A DNA stretch of 64,000 nucleotides from the NCBI GenBank assembly GCA_963759375.1, contig CAVWYY010000001.1, forward strand, positions 434,001 through 498,000. Direction: 5' to 3'. The notes below the pieces were generated by a model. That model worked only from the letters and a program-made list of their open reading frames with translations, did no database searches and was not told the DNA's origin. The position numbers and the translations under genes are program-made. Below are positions 16,724 to 25,176 of this stretch, piece by piece. Source of the DNA: DASSUW01 sp963759375. GTDB lineage: Bacteria; Actinomycetota; Thermoleophilia; Solirubrobacterales; Solirubrobacteraceae. Each line of letters begins with the position of its first letter. Within the stretch, counting starts at the first letter, position 1.

Positions 16724-16907
16724 AATGCGATCGCCGCCTGTGTGATCGGGGGAGCGAGCCTGTTCGGGGCCAAGGGCGGCGCCTTCGGCGGCAGCCGGTG
16801 CGTTGATCGTGGCGACCCTCAACAACGGAGGAAACCTGCTCGCCGTGAACGCCTTCTACCTGCAGATCATCATCGGCGCCCTGATCCTCGCCGCAGGGCG
16901 CACATGA
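16724..16907 (+). pseudogene. C-terminal remnant of an RbsC/XylH-type ABC sugar permease
   Basis: Just before pgm, the DNA encodes the last ~60 residues of a ribose/xylose-type permease in two frames. The first is AIAACVIGGASLFGAKGGAF from 16727; the second is GALIVATLNNGGNLLAVNAF then YLQIIIGALILA, ending with TGA at 16905-16907. These are the conserved final transmembrane segments of this permease family. A TGA at 16721-16723 closes the frame upstream, and no ATPase or binding protein is present. It is therefore a decayed tail left by deletion of the transporter genes. Its stop overlaps the pgm ATG at 16904. Confidence 0.75.
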
Positions 16908-18505
16908 GCACCGACCCCCGCGCGGGAACGCTGCCCGAGGAGTCGGACCTGATCGACGTCGACGCGCTGCTCGCGGCCTACGGCGACCCGGCGCGCTCCG
17001 GCGTGTCGTTCGGCACCTCGGGCCACCGCGGAACGTCGCTCGCCGGCACGTTCAACGAGCAGCACGTGCTCGCGATCAGCGAGGCGGTGTGCCGCTACCG
17101 CGCGGCCCAGGGGATCGACGGACCGCTGTTCCTGGGGGCCGACACGCACGCGCTGTCGGCCCCGGCGGTCGAGTCGATCCTCCAGGTCCTGGCCGCCCAC
17201 GGCGTCGACGCGCGCGTCGACGCCGGCGGCGGCGCGGTACCGACCCCGGTCATCTCGCACGCGATCCTCACCCACAACAGCGGCGGCGCGGGGACGGCCG
17301 ACGGGATCGTCGTCACGCCGTCGCACAACCCGCCCGGGGACGGCGGCTTCAAGTACAACCCGCCGTCCGGCGGCCCGGCCGACACCGACGTCACGGGCTG
17401 GATCGAGCGCGAGGCCAACGCGCTGCTCGACGCCGGGCTCGACGGCGTCAGGCGCGCCGACCCGGCGCCCACGCCGCACGACTACGTGAGGGCCTACGTC
17501 GACGACCTGCCGGCGGTGATCGACTTCGACGCGATCCGCGCGGCCGGCCTGCGGCTGGGCGTCGACCCGCTGGGCGGCGCCAGCGCGGCCTACTGGGCGG
17601 CGATCGCCGAGCGCCACCACCTCGACCTCGAGATCGTCAACGACCGGATCGACCCGACGTTCCGGTTCGTGCCGCTCGACTGGGACGGCAAGATCCGCAT
17701 GGACTGCTCGTCGCCGTACGCGATGGCACGGCTGACCGACATGCGCGACCGCTTCGACGTCGCGTTCGCCAACGACCCGGACGCCGACCGCCACGGCATC
17801 GTCACGCCGTCGGCCGGCCTGCTGAACCCCAACCACCACCTCGCCGCCTGCGTCGCCTACCTGTTCGGGGGCGGGCGCGACTGGGGGAAGGACGTCGGGA
17901 TCGGCAAGACGCTGGTCAGCTCGAGCATCATCGACCGCGTGGCCCAGGACCTCGGCCGCCGGCTCGTCGAGGTGCCGGTCGGCTTCAAGTGGTTCGTGCA
18001 GGGGCTGGTCGACGGCACGCTGGGCTTCGGCGGCGAGGAGAGCGCCGGCGCCTCGTTCCTGCGCCGCGACGGCACGGCCTGGAGCACCGACAAGGACGGG
18101 CTGATCCCGTGCCTGCTGGCCGCCGAGATGACGGCGACGACCGGCAAGGACCCGGGGGAGACCTACCGCGGCCTGGCCGAGCGCTTCGGCGAGTCGGTCT
18201 ACCGGCGCGAGGACGTCGCGGCGACGCCGGAGGAGAAGGACGTGCTCAAGCAACTCTCGCCCGAGCAGGTCGAGAGCACCGAGCTGGCCGGCGAGCCGAT
18301 CATCGACAAGCTGACGAGCGCGCCCGGCAACGGCGCGCCGATCGGCGGCCTGAAGGTGGTCGCCGAGCACGGCTGGTTCGCGGCGCGGCCGTCCGGCACC
18401 GAGGACGTGTACAAGGTGTACGCCGAGAGCCTGGACGGCGAGGATCGGCTCGAGCGGATCCTCACGGAGGCCCGGGACATCGTCAAAGACGCGCTGAGGA
18501 GGTAG
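16904..18505 (+). CDS. pgm: Phosphoglucomutase (alpha-D-glucose-phosphate specific)
   Basis: A 533-residue alpha-PGM interconverting glucose-6-phosphate and glucose-1-phosphate. The phosphoserine loop is VVTPSHNPPGDGGFKYNPPS, the metal-binding loop is DPDADRHG in VAFANDPDADRHGIV, and the sugar-binding loop GGEESAGASFLRRDG is intact. The C-terminal phosphate-binding RPSGTEDVYKVYAES is also present. The ATG at 16904 overlaps the remnant permease stop. It heads the pgm-glgC-glgA run, providing glucose-1-phosphate for ADP-glucose, so the cluster is a glycogen synthesis operon. Confidence 0.95.
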   Translation: MSTDPRAGTLPEESDLIDVDALLAAYGDPARSGVSFGTSGHRGTSLAGTFNEQHVLAISEAVCRYRAAQGIDGPLFLGADTHALSAPAVESILQVLAAHGVDARVDAGGGAVPTPVISHAILTHNSGGAGTADGIVVTPSHNPPGDGGFKYNPPSGGPADTDVTGWIEREANALLDAGLDGVRRADPAPTPHDYVRAYVDDLPAVIDFDAIRAAGLRLGVDPLGGASAAYWAAIAERHHLDLEIVNDRIDPTFRFVPLDWDGKIRMDCSSPYAMARLTDMRDRFDVAFANDPDADRHGIVTPSAGLLNPNHHLAACVAYLFGGGRDWGKDVGIGKTLVSSSIIDRVAQDLGRRLVEVPVGFKWFVQGLVDGTLGFGGEESAGASFLRRDGTAWSTDKDGLIPCLLAAEMTATTGKDPGETYRGLAERFGESVYRREDVAATPEEKDVLKQLSPEQVESTELAGEPIIDKLTSAPGNGAPIGGLKVVAEHGWFAARPSGTEDVYKVYAESLDGEDRLERILTEARDIVKDALRR

Positions 18506-18507
18506 CC

Positions 18508-19737
18508 GTGGCGAACGTGTTCGGCATCGTGCTCGCCGGGGGCGAGGGCAAGCGCCTGATGCCGCTGACCTTGGATCGCGCCAAGCCCGCGGTTCCGTTC
18601 GGCGGCAACTACCGGCTGATCGACTTCGCGTTGTCGAACCTCGTCAACGGCGGCTTCCGGCGGATCGTCGTGCTCACGCAGTACAAGAGCCACTCGCTCG
18701 ACCGCCACATCGCGCAGACCTGGCACCTGTCACCCCTGCTCGGCAACTACGTCACCCCGGTGCCCGCGCAGATGCGCCGCGGCCCGTACTGGTTCTCCGG
18801 ATCGGCCGACGCGATCTACCAGAACCTCAACCTGCTGCACGACGAGCGGCCCGACTACGTCGCGGTGTTCGGCGCGGACAACATCTACCGGATGGACCCC
18901 GGGCAGATGCTGGCCCAGCACATCGAGACCGGGGCCGCCGTGACCGTCGCGGCGCTGCGCGCGCCGCTGTCGCAGGCCGACCAGTTCGGGGTGATCGAGG
19001 CGGGCGCCGACGGGCACACGATCACCGCCTTCCGCGAGAAGCCCAAGGACGCCGTCGGGCTGCCCGACGCGCCCGACAAGGTCTTCGCCTCGATGGGCAA
19101 CTACCTGTTCAGCACCGACGCGCTGATCGAGGCTGTGACGAGCGACGCCGGCGCCGACGAGTCCAAGCACGACATGGGCGGCAACATCGTGCCGATGCTG
19201 GTGGCGAGCGGCGCCGGACACGTCTACGACTTCTCGCGCAACGTCGTGCCGGGCGAGAGCGAGCGCGACCACGGCTACTGGCGGGACGTGGGGACGCTCG
19301 ACGCGTACTTCGACTCGCACATGGACCTGGTCTCGGTGGACCCGGTCTTCAACCTCTACAACACCGAGTGGCCGATCCTCACGTGGCACGAGCCGCTGCC
19401 GCCGGCCAAGTTCGTGTTCGACGAAGAGGGCCGCCGCGGGCACGCGGTCGACTCGATGGTGTGCGCCGGCGTGGTGATCTCCGGCGCGTCGGCGCGGCGC
19501 GCGGTGCTGTCCCCGGGCGTGCACGTCCACTCGTTCGCCGAGGTGGAGGACGCGGTCCTCATGCAGGGCGTCGACGTGGGCCGCGGCGCGGTGGTGCGGC
19601 GGGCGATCCTCGACAAGAACGTGCAGGTGGCGCCGGGCGCCCAGATCGGCGTCGACCCGGCCGCCGACCGCGAGCGCTTCACGATCTCCGACGGCGGTGT
19701 CGTCGTGATCGGCAAGGGCGAGGTGGTCGAGGCATGA
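18508..19737 (+). CDS. glgC: Glucose-1-phosphate adenylyltransferase
   Basis: A 409-residue ADP-glucose pyrophosphorylase. The nucleotide loop is VLAGGEGKRLMPLTLDRAKP, the activator/substrate region has FGADNIYRMD, and DHGYWRDVGTLDAY is a strong GlgC signature. The left-handed beta-helix C-terminal part (GVVISGASARRAVLSPGVHV) is present. It starts with GTG at 18508, preceded by GAGGAGG at 18495-18501, two bases after the pgm stop. It makes ADP-glucose for the downstream synthase, which overlaps its stop (ATGA). Confidence 0.96.
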   Translation: MANVFGIVLAGGEGKRLMPLTLDRAKPAVPFGGNYRLIDFALSNLVNGGFRRIVVLTQYKSHSLDRHIAQTWHLSPLLGNYVTPVPAQMRRGPYWFSGSADAIYQNLNLLHDERPDYVAVFGADNIYRMDPGQMLAQHIETGAAVTVAALRAPLSQADQFGVIEAGADGHTITAFREKPKDAVGLPDAPDKVFASMGNYLFSTDALIEAVTSDAGADESKHDMGGNIVPMLVASGAGHVYDFSRNVVPGESERDHGYWRDVGTLDAYFDSHMDLVSVDPVFNLYNTEWPILTWHEPLPPAKFVFDEEGRRGHAVDSMVCAGVVISGASARRAVLSPGVHVHSFAEVEDAVLMQGVDVGRGAVVRRAILDKNVQVAPGAQIGVDPAADRERFTISDGGVVVIGKGEVVEA

Positions 19738-20909
19738 GGGTCGCGCTGCTCACTCGCGAGTACCCGCCCGAGGTCTACGGCGGCGCCGGCGTGCACGTCG
19801 AGTACCTCGCGCGCGAGCTCGCCACGCTCGACGACGTGACCGTGCACGCCTGGGGCGGCGACGCCGTCGTGCACCGCGCCTGGGACGAGCTGAGCGGCGA
19901 CGCCCCGCACCTGGCGGCGCTGCGCGCGATGTCCATCGACCTGTCGATGGCCAAGGGCGTCGAGGGCGCGGAGGTCGTCCACTCGCACACCTGGTACGCG
20001 AACCTCGGCGGCCACCTGTCAAAGCTCACCTATGACATCCCGCACGTGGCGACCGTGCACTCGCTCGAGCCGATGCGCCCGTGGAAGGCCGAGCAGCTCG
20101 GCGGTGGCTACGCGCTGTCGAGCTGGTGCGAGCGCGTGTCGCTGGAGAGCGCCGACGCGATCATCGCCGTCTCGAAGGGCTCGCGCGAGGACATCCTCGC
20201 CTGCTATCCGGCGATCGACCCGGCGCGCGTGCAGGTCATCTACAACGGCATCGACGCGGCGCAGTACACACCGGACCGGAACACCGACGTGCTCGAGCGG
20301 TACGGCGTCGACCCGGATCGCCCATCGGTCGTGTTCGTCGGGCGCATCACGCGCCAGAAGGGCGTCCCGTACCTGGTCGACGCCGCGCTGCAGTTCGACG
20401 ACTCCGCGCAGCTCGTCCTGTGCGCGGGCGCGCCCGACACGCCGGAGATCGCCGCCGAGGTGGAGCAGAAGGTCGACCGCCTGCGGGCCGAGCGCGGGAA
20501 CGTGATCTGGCTCGACCAGATGCTGCCGAAGACCGAGGTCATCCAGCTCCTCAGCCACGCGACCGTGTTCGCGTGCCCGTCGATCTACGAGCCGCTGGGA
20601 ATCGTCAACCTCGAGGCGATGGCCTGCGAGGCGGCGGTGGTGGCGACGGCGACCGGCGGCATCGTCGAGGTCGTCGTCGACGGGGAGACCGGCCTGCTCG
20701 TGCCGTTCGAGCAGGCGGAGGGCGACATCGTGCCGCGCGACCCCGAGGGGTTCGTGGCCGGCATCGCGGAGCGCGTGAACGCGCTCGTGGCCGATCCCGA
20801 CCGCGCCCGCGCGATGGGCCGGGCGGGGCGCGAGCGGGCCGTGACCGAGTTCGACTGGGGCGCGATCGCCCGCCAGACCTCGGAGGTCTACGCGAGCCTC
20901 GTTCGCTGA
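19734..20909 (+). CDS. glgA: Glycogen synthase, actinobacterial GT4 type (GlgA/GlgM)
   Basis: A 391-residue GT-B glycosyltransferase. Key segments are TREYPPEVYGGAGVHVEYLA (N-terminal domain), VVFVGRITRQKGVPYLVDAA, and the EX7E region CPSIYEPLGIVNLEAMACE. Proteins of this length and type in actinobacteria are annotated glycogen synthase; the mycobacterial homologue (Rv1212c, GlgM) makes maltose-1-phosphate from ADP-glucose and glucose-1-phosphate. Both substrates are products of the two upstream genes. No glgE or glgB is within the window, so the choice between the two activities is open. Coupled to glgC by ATGA. Confidence 0.92.
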   Translation: MRVALLTREYPPEVYGGAGVHVEYLARELATLDDVTVHAWGGDAVVHRAWDELSGDAPHLAALRAMSIDLSMAKGVEGAEVVHSHTWYANLGGHLSKLTYDIPHVATVHSLEPMRPWKAEQLGGGYALSSWCERVSLESADAIIAVSKGSREDILACYPAIDPARVQVIYNGIDAAQYTPDRNTDVLERYGVDPDRPSVVFVGRITRQKGVPYLVDAALQFDDSAQLVLCAGAPDTPEIAAEVEQKVDRLRAERGNVIWLDQMLPKTEVIQLLSHATVFACPSIYEPLGIVNLEAMACEAAVVATATGGIVEVVVDGETGLLVPFEQAEGDIVPRDPEGFVAGIAERVNALVADPDRARAMGRAGRERAVTEFDWGAIARQTSEVYASLVR

Positions 20910-20924
20910 GAACACGATGTATCA

Positions 20925-20938
20925 CCGGCTCGGGCCGG
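20925..20938 (+). terminator. Hairpin after the glycogen operon
   Basis: CCGGC-TCGG-GCCGG forms a stable 5-bp stem with a tetraloop 16 bases after the glgA stop, followed by CGCTCTTGTTCC. There is no proper T-run, so intrinsic termination is only possible. It lies before the ECF sigma-factor gene. Confidence 0.35.
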
Positions 20939-20991
20939 CGCTCTTGTTCCGTGCATGAGCCGCGTCGACCCTCTGAGTCCTGGTACGTTCG

Positions 20992-21567
20992 GTGTCCGTG
21001 CCCGATTTGAGCTCGCTCGTCGGCGCCGCGGCAGCCGGCGATCAGTCAGCGTGGAACACACTCGTAGCTCGCTTCGACGGCCTGGTGTGGTCAGTCGCTC
21101 GAGCGCATCGGCTCTCACGGGCCGATGCCGGCGACGTCGTGCAGACGACGTGGCTGCGACTCGTGGAGCACCTGCATCGCCTGGACGACCCGGAACGGGT
21201 CGGTGGCTGGTTGGCGACGACGGCGCGCCGCGAGAGTCTGAAGGCGCTGCGACGTGCGGCACGACAGGTGCCGTCCGCACCGGACGAGATGCCGGTGGTG
21301 GCGACCGACGCGGCGTTGGACGCCGGGCTGCTCGCGCAGGAGCGCGACGCGGCCTTGTGGCGCGCATTCTCGGGGCTGGATCCCGACTGTCAGGTGCTGC
21401 TGCGCCTGCTGGTCACGGACCCGCCTCCGAGCTATCAGGAGATCAGCGAGGCGCTGGACCGGCCGATCGGAAGCATCGGCCCGACGCGGGCTCGCTGTCT
21501 CGAGAAGCTGAGGCAGCGTGCGGCAGCCGGGGGGTTGTCACACGAGGCGGGAACCTCAACAGGGTGA
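20992..21567 (+). CDS. ECF-type RNA polymerase sigma factor
   Basis: A 191-residue sigma-70 family protein with only regions 2 and 4. Region 2 shows ADAGDVVQTTWLRLVEHLHR and WLATTARRESLKALRR; region 4 shows SYQEISEALDRPIGSIGPTR ARCLEKLRQ. GTG at 20992 or 20998 is the start; a TACGTT -10-like box at 20984-20989 would make the transcript almost leaderless. It is followed at 12 bp by a small protein and then by a TPR-CHAT protease. There is no recognisable membrane anti-sigma factor. This sigma-CHAT arrangement recurs in actinobacteria, but its trigger is unknown. Confidence 0.9.
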   Translation: MSVPDLSSLVGAAAAGDQSAWNTLVARFDGLVWSVARAHRLSRADAGDVVQTTWLRLVEHLHRLDDPERVGGWLATTARRESLKALRRAARQVPSAPDEMPVVATDAALDAGLLAQERDAALWRAFSGLDPDCQVLLRLLVTDPPPSYQEISEALDRPIGSIGPTRARCLEKLRQRAAAGGLSHEAGTSTG

Positions 21568-21579
21568 CGGGGAGGATCA

Positions 21580-22053
21580 ATGGATCCGGACGATCGCAAA
21601 CAGGACGAGGGCGAGCTTCTGCTCGTCGAGCTGCAACGGCTGGTGAACCGGCTCGACCCGGTTCCGGAGGCCGTGGACGAGGCTGCACGCGCGGCCTTCA
21701 CGTGGCGCACGATCGATGCTGAGCTGGCCGAGCTGACGCGCGACTCGCTGCTGGAGGAGATGCCGGCCGGCGTTCGGGGCGTCGAGGGCGCGCGGATGCT
21801 GAGCTTCGAGTCGCCGCGACTGTCGGTCGAGCTCGAGGTCGCCGACCTCGGGCAGCAGGGCCGGCGGCTGGTCGGGCAGCTCGTCCCGCCGGGCCCGGCC
21901 GTAATCGCGGTCGATCATGCCGGCGGTCACGTGGACGCGGCGGCGGACGAGCTCGGCCGATTCGTGGTCGACGGGCTGCGACCCGGGCCTGCGCGGGTGC
22001 GATGTCGCATGGCCGACGGGGCCGAGATCGAGACCGAATGGACGCAGCTCTGA
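21580..22053 (+). CDS. Linker protein of the sigma-CHAT operon
   Basis: A 157-residue soluble protein. The N-terminal half is acidic and helical (MDPDDRKQDEGELLLVELQR, later FTWRTIDAELAELTRDSLLE). The C-terminal half looks like a small Ig-like or carboxypeptidase-regulatory beta domain (GPAVIAVDHAGGHVDAAADE, ending in CRMADGAEIETEW). No membrane helix or zinc motif is seen, so it is not a typical anti-sigma factor. Its constant place between an ECF sigma gene and a CHAT protease gene makes it a candidate regulator, sensor or substrate of either partner. Function not known. Confidence 0.7.
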   Translation: MDPDDRKQDEGELLLVELQRLVNRLDPVPEAVDEAARAAFTWRTIDAELAELTRDSLLEEMPAGVRGVEGARMLSFESPRLSVELEVADLGQQGRRLVGQLVPPGPAVIAVDHAGGHVDAAADELGRFVVDGLRPGPARVRCRMADGAEIETEWTQL

Positions 22054-22055
22054 GC

Positions 22056-24665
22056 ATGAGCGCCGCGTCGGTCGCCGCCGAGGCCGTGCGCCTCGCGGCG
22101 ATCGATTCGCGTCGTGCGCTCGAGCTCGCCGGCGAGGCGCAGACCGCGCTGCGGTCCGCGCCGGACCCGTGCGCCGCGCCGGTGGTCGAGCGCGCGCTGG
22201 GGCTGGTGGGAATCGAGCTCGGCCGGATGCCGGATGCCGTGCGCCACCTGCGGCGGGCGGTGCGACTCGCCGACTCGGCCGGGATGGAGACCGAGGCGGC
22301 CGAGGCGCGGCTCGACCTGTCGGCCGCGCTGATGCTGCACGGGCGCCCGGAGAGCGGCCTGGCCGAGGCCGAGCGCGCCCGGACCGTGCTCAAGGGCCCC
22401 GCCGCCGCGCGATCGCTGATGCGCCGGGCGCTGATCCTGCAGCGCCGCGGGCTGTACCGCGAGGCGCTGGACGGCTACCGCCAGGCGCTCGTCTACCTGC
22501 GCCGTGCCGGCGACCGCGAGTACGAGGCGCGCCTGCTCTGCAACCGCGGCGTGCTGCACGCGTTCCGCGGCGAGTTCGCCGCCGCCGAGGCCGACCTCCG
22601 CCGCGCGGAGACGCTGCACTCCGACGCGGGCCGGCCGCTCCAGGCCGCGCACATCCACCACAACCTCGCGTGGCTCGCCGCCCGCCGCGGCGACGCTCCG
22701 AAGGCGCTCGCGCTCTACGACGCCACCGACGAGGAGTACCGCCGCCTCGGCTCGGACCGCGGCGTGCTGCTGCACGACCGCTGCGAGGTCCTGCTGTCGG
22801 TCAACCTCGTGGCCGAGAGCCGCCAGGCCGCCGAGCAGGCGGTCGCCGAGCTCGAGCGCTCCCAGTTGGACTCCGACCTTCCCGAGGCGCGGCTGACCCT
22901 GTCGCATGCCGCGCTGCTCGACGGCGATCCCGGCACCGCGCGTGAGCAGGCGCGGATCGCCGACCGCGCGTTCACCCGCCAGGGCCGCGACGCCTGGGCG
23001 TCGCTGGCGCGCGCGGCGACGCTGCGCGCCGCGTGGGCGGGCGGCGACCGCTCGGCGGCGCTGCTGCGCTCGGCGCGGCGCACGGCCGACGACCTCGCCG
23101 CCCGCGGCTGGGCCGACGAGGCGCTCGACGCCAGGATCATCGCCGGCCTGGCCGCGCTCGAGCTCGGCCAGGACGCGGTCGCCGCCGATGAGCTCGGGCG
23201 CGCCGGCGCCGCGCGGCGCCGCGGTCCTGTCCGGCTGCGGGTGGCGGCCTGGCACGCCGAGGCGCTGCTGCGGGCGGCGCGCGGCAACACGGCCGGCGCC
23301 CGCTCGGCCGTGGCGGCCGGCCTGCGGGTCGTCGACGCCCATCGCGCCGCGCTGGGCGCCACCGAGCTGCGCGCACAGGCGACCGTGCACGCCGCCGCGC
23401 TGGCGGCGATCGGCCTGCGTCTGGCCGTCGACTCCGGGCGCGCGCGCTCGGTACTGGCCGCGTCGGAGCGCTCGGGCGCGGGCACGTGGGAGGTGCGACC
23501 ACCGCGTCCGCCGCTCGACAGCGGTCTGGCCGCCGAGCTGGCCGAGCTGCGGCGGCTCGCCGGCGAGATCCGCACGACCGTGCTCGACGGGGGAGACCCG
23601 GCGCCGCTGCTGCACCGGCAGTGGCAGCTCGAGACCGCGGTCCGGCGCCGGTCCCATCATGCGCGCGGGGGCGCGGCCGCGCGCGCGAGCGCGATCCCGG
23701 CTACCGAGGAGCTGATCGATCGGCTCGGCGACCGCGCGCTGGTCTCGTACGCCGACGCGGGCGGGCGCCTGGTCGCGGTCGCGCTCGCCGGCGGGCGCGC
23801 GCGCCTGCGGGACCTCGGGCCCGCCGAGGTGCCGGGGCACGAGCTCGCCACGCTGACCTTCGCGCTCCGGCGGATGGCCGCCGGCCACGGGCGCCCCGCG
23901 ACGATGCGCGCGCTGGCCGACAGCGCCACCGAGGCCGCGCGCCGGCTGGACGCGCTGCTGCTGGCGCCGCTCGCCGGCGAGCTGGGCGACCGTCCGCTGG
24001 TGCTCGTGCCGACGGCGGCGCTGCACGCCACGCCGTGGGCCGAGCTCGCGTCGTGCGCCGGTCGGCCGGTGACCGTCGCGCCATCGGCCACGCTCTGGTT
24101 CCGGTGCAGCGACGCGGCGGGCCGCCGCACGCCGGGCCCGCCGCTGCTGGTCGCCGGCCCCGGGCTGCCGGAGGCGGCGGACGAGGTCCGCGAGCTGAGC
24201 GCCCAGTACCCGGACGCGGTCTGCCTGGTCGGCGAGGCAGCGACCGCCGAGGCCGTCATCGCCGCGTTCGGTCAGGCCGAGCTCGTCCACTTCGCCACGC
24301 ATGGGCGCTTCCGCGGCGACAACCCGCTGTTCTCGGCGCTCGAGGTCGGCGACGGGCCGCTGACGGTCTACGACCTGGAGGCGGCCGGCGGCGTGCCCGA
24401 CCGGCTGATCCTGTCCGCCTGCGACTCGGCGCTCGGCGCCGTCGTCGCCGGCCAGGAGCTGATGGGGCTGCTGGCCACGCTGTTCACGGTCGGCACCCGC
24501 ACGGTCGTCGGTAGCGTGGTGCCGGTCCGCGACGACCACACCCGCGACCTGATGGTGCGGCTGCACCGCCGCCTGCGCGCGGGCCGCTCGCCCGCCGAGG
24601 CGCTGGCGGAGTGCCAGGCCGAGCTGCCGTCGGCCGCTGCGTTCGTCTGCTTCGGCGCCGGTTAG
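22056..24665 (+). CDS. TPR-CHAT domain caspase-like protease
   Basis: An 869-residue protein (numbering from the ATG at 22056; ATG at 22038 is also possible). Residues 1-480 are tetratricopeptide-like helical repeats (EAVRLAAIDSRRALELAGEA; LLCNRGVLHAFRGEFAAAEA; HHNLAWLAARRGDAPKALAL). The C-terminal CHAT domain has the His-Cys dyad: His749 in HFATHGRF and Cys789 in ILSACDSALG. It ends with TRTVVGSVVPVRDDHTRDLM, typical for CHAT. CHAT proteases are caspase-like and some act in gasdermin or CRISPR-linked cell death. Here the TPR part may sense or bind a target. It closes the ECF sigma operon. Confidence 0.9.
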   Translation: MSAASVAAEAVRLAAIDSRRALELAGEAQTALRSAPDPCAAPVVERALGLVGIELGRMPDAVRHLRRAVRLADSAGMETEAAEARLDLSAALMLHGRPESGLAEAERARTVLKGPAAARSLMRRALILQRRGLYREALDGYRQALVYLRRAGDREYEARLLCNRGVLHAFRGEFAAAEADLRRAETLHSDAGRPLQAAHIHHNLAWLAARRGDAPKALALYDATDEEYRRLGSDRGVLLHDRCEVLLSVNLVAESRQAAEQAVAELERSQLDSDLPEARLTLSHAALLDGDPGTAREQARIADRAFTRQGRDAWASLARAATLRAAWAGGDRSAALLRSARRTADDLAARGWADEALDARIIAGLAALELGQDAVAADELGRAGAARRRGPVRLRVAAWHAEALLRAARGNTAGARSAVAAGLRVVDAHRAALGATELRAQATVHAAALAAIGLRLAVDSGRARSVLAASERSGAGTWEVRPPRPPLDSGLAAELAELRRLAGEIRTTVLDGGDPAPLLHRQWQLETAVRRRSHHARGGAAARASAIPATEELIDRLGDRALVSYADAGGRLVAVALAGGRARLRDLGPAEVPGHELATLTFALRRMAAGHGRPATMRALADSATEAARRLDALLLAPLAGELGDRPLVLVPTAALHATPWAELASCAGRPVTVAPSATLWFRCSDAAGRRTPGPPLLVAGPGLPEAADEVRELSAQYPDAVCLVGEAATAEAVIAAFGQAELVHFATHGRFRGDNPLFSALEVGDGPLTVYDLEAAGGVPDRLILSACDSALGAVVAGQELMGLLATLFTVGTRTVVGSVVPVRDDHTRDLMVRLHRRLRAGRSPAEALAECQAELPSAAAFVCFGAG

Positions 24666-25176
24666 ACGACGTTGCGCGAGTCGCGTGTGCGGCCGGGGCG
24701 TGTCCTGCCGTCCCGGAGCAGCGCTCGCAGGCTCGCGCCCGAGCGCTCCGAGACGCCAGGCCACACCCCGTCCACGGTCACGCCCATGGCCTCGGCCTGT
24801 TCTACGTGCGCGGCCTCATCAGGGAGCCCTCAGCATTGGCCGTGGCCATATGCACAGAGAAGGTCGCGATCGGAATAGACGCCGGCCGGAGGCGCCCGTG
24901 TTGGTCGTCCGTGTTTGGTTGTGGCCGGCCGGCGCCCGATCAACGATCGCTGCGCCTACCGGCGCCCAAGGGCCTGGGCGCGTGAGCGTTTGGCGGGCGA
25001 CGCGATTGAAGAGTCATCCGGGTCCGCGCAGCAAAGCCGCCGAGGTTGATTGGGCGCCGCCGCGGTCACGCGAATGCGAGAGCGGGCCTGGCGCCGGTCG
25101 GGCGCGCCGCGGACGACTTCAACGGCTTGGCGATCGAATGCGCGGCCTTCTCCATTCCAGCTGGCCGCAAGGCCCG
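24666..25176. other. Non-coding gap after the CHAT gene
   Basis: This 511-bp gap has no convincing gene. On the minus strand a 57-codon open stretch (GLPDEAAHVEQAEAMGVTVD to GRTRDSRNVV-TAA) ends inside the CHAT stop and may be the tail of an unrecognised protein. The right half contains one copy of a 67-bp dispersed repeat (24952-25018) whose partner lies 36 kb away. Confidence 0.5.
24952..25018 (-). repeat. Dispersed 67-bp repeat, copy 1
   Basis: Read on the minus strand, it starts GATGACTCTTCAATCGCGTC, continues GCCCGCCAAACGC, and ends CTTGGGCGCCGGTAGGCGC. The copy at 61183-61247 on the plus strand matches at most positions, with one 4-base gap. Both copies are intergenic. The GGCGCC-GGTA-GGCGC part can form a hairpin. 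Confidence 0.75.

Noticed and set aside
21927..24764. Long minus-strand frame of 945 codons
   Set aside because: It is antisense to the TPR-CHAT gene, whose motifs and His-Cys dyad are clear; the antisense peptide is low complexity.
24663..24836. Minus-strand frame ending GRTRDSRNVV
   Set aside because: It has a sensible composition but no convincing start and no family match, so I did not call it a gene.
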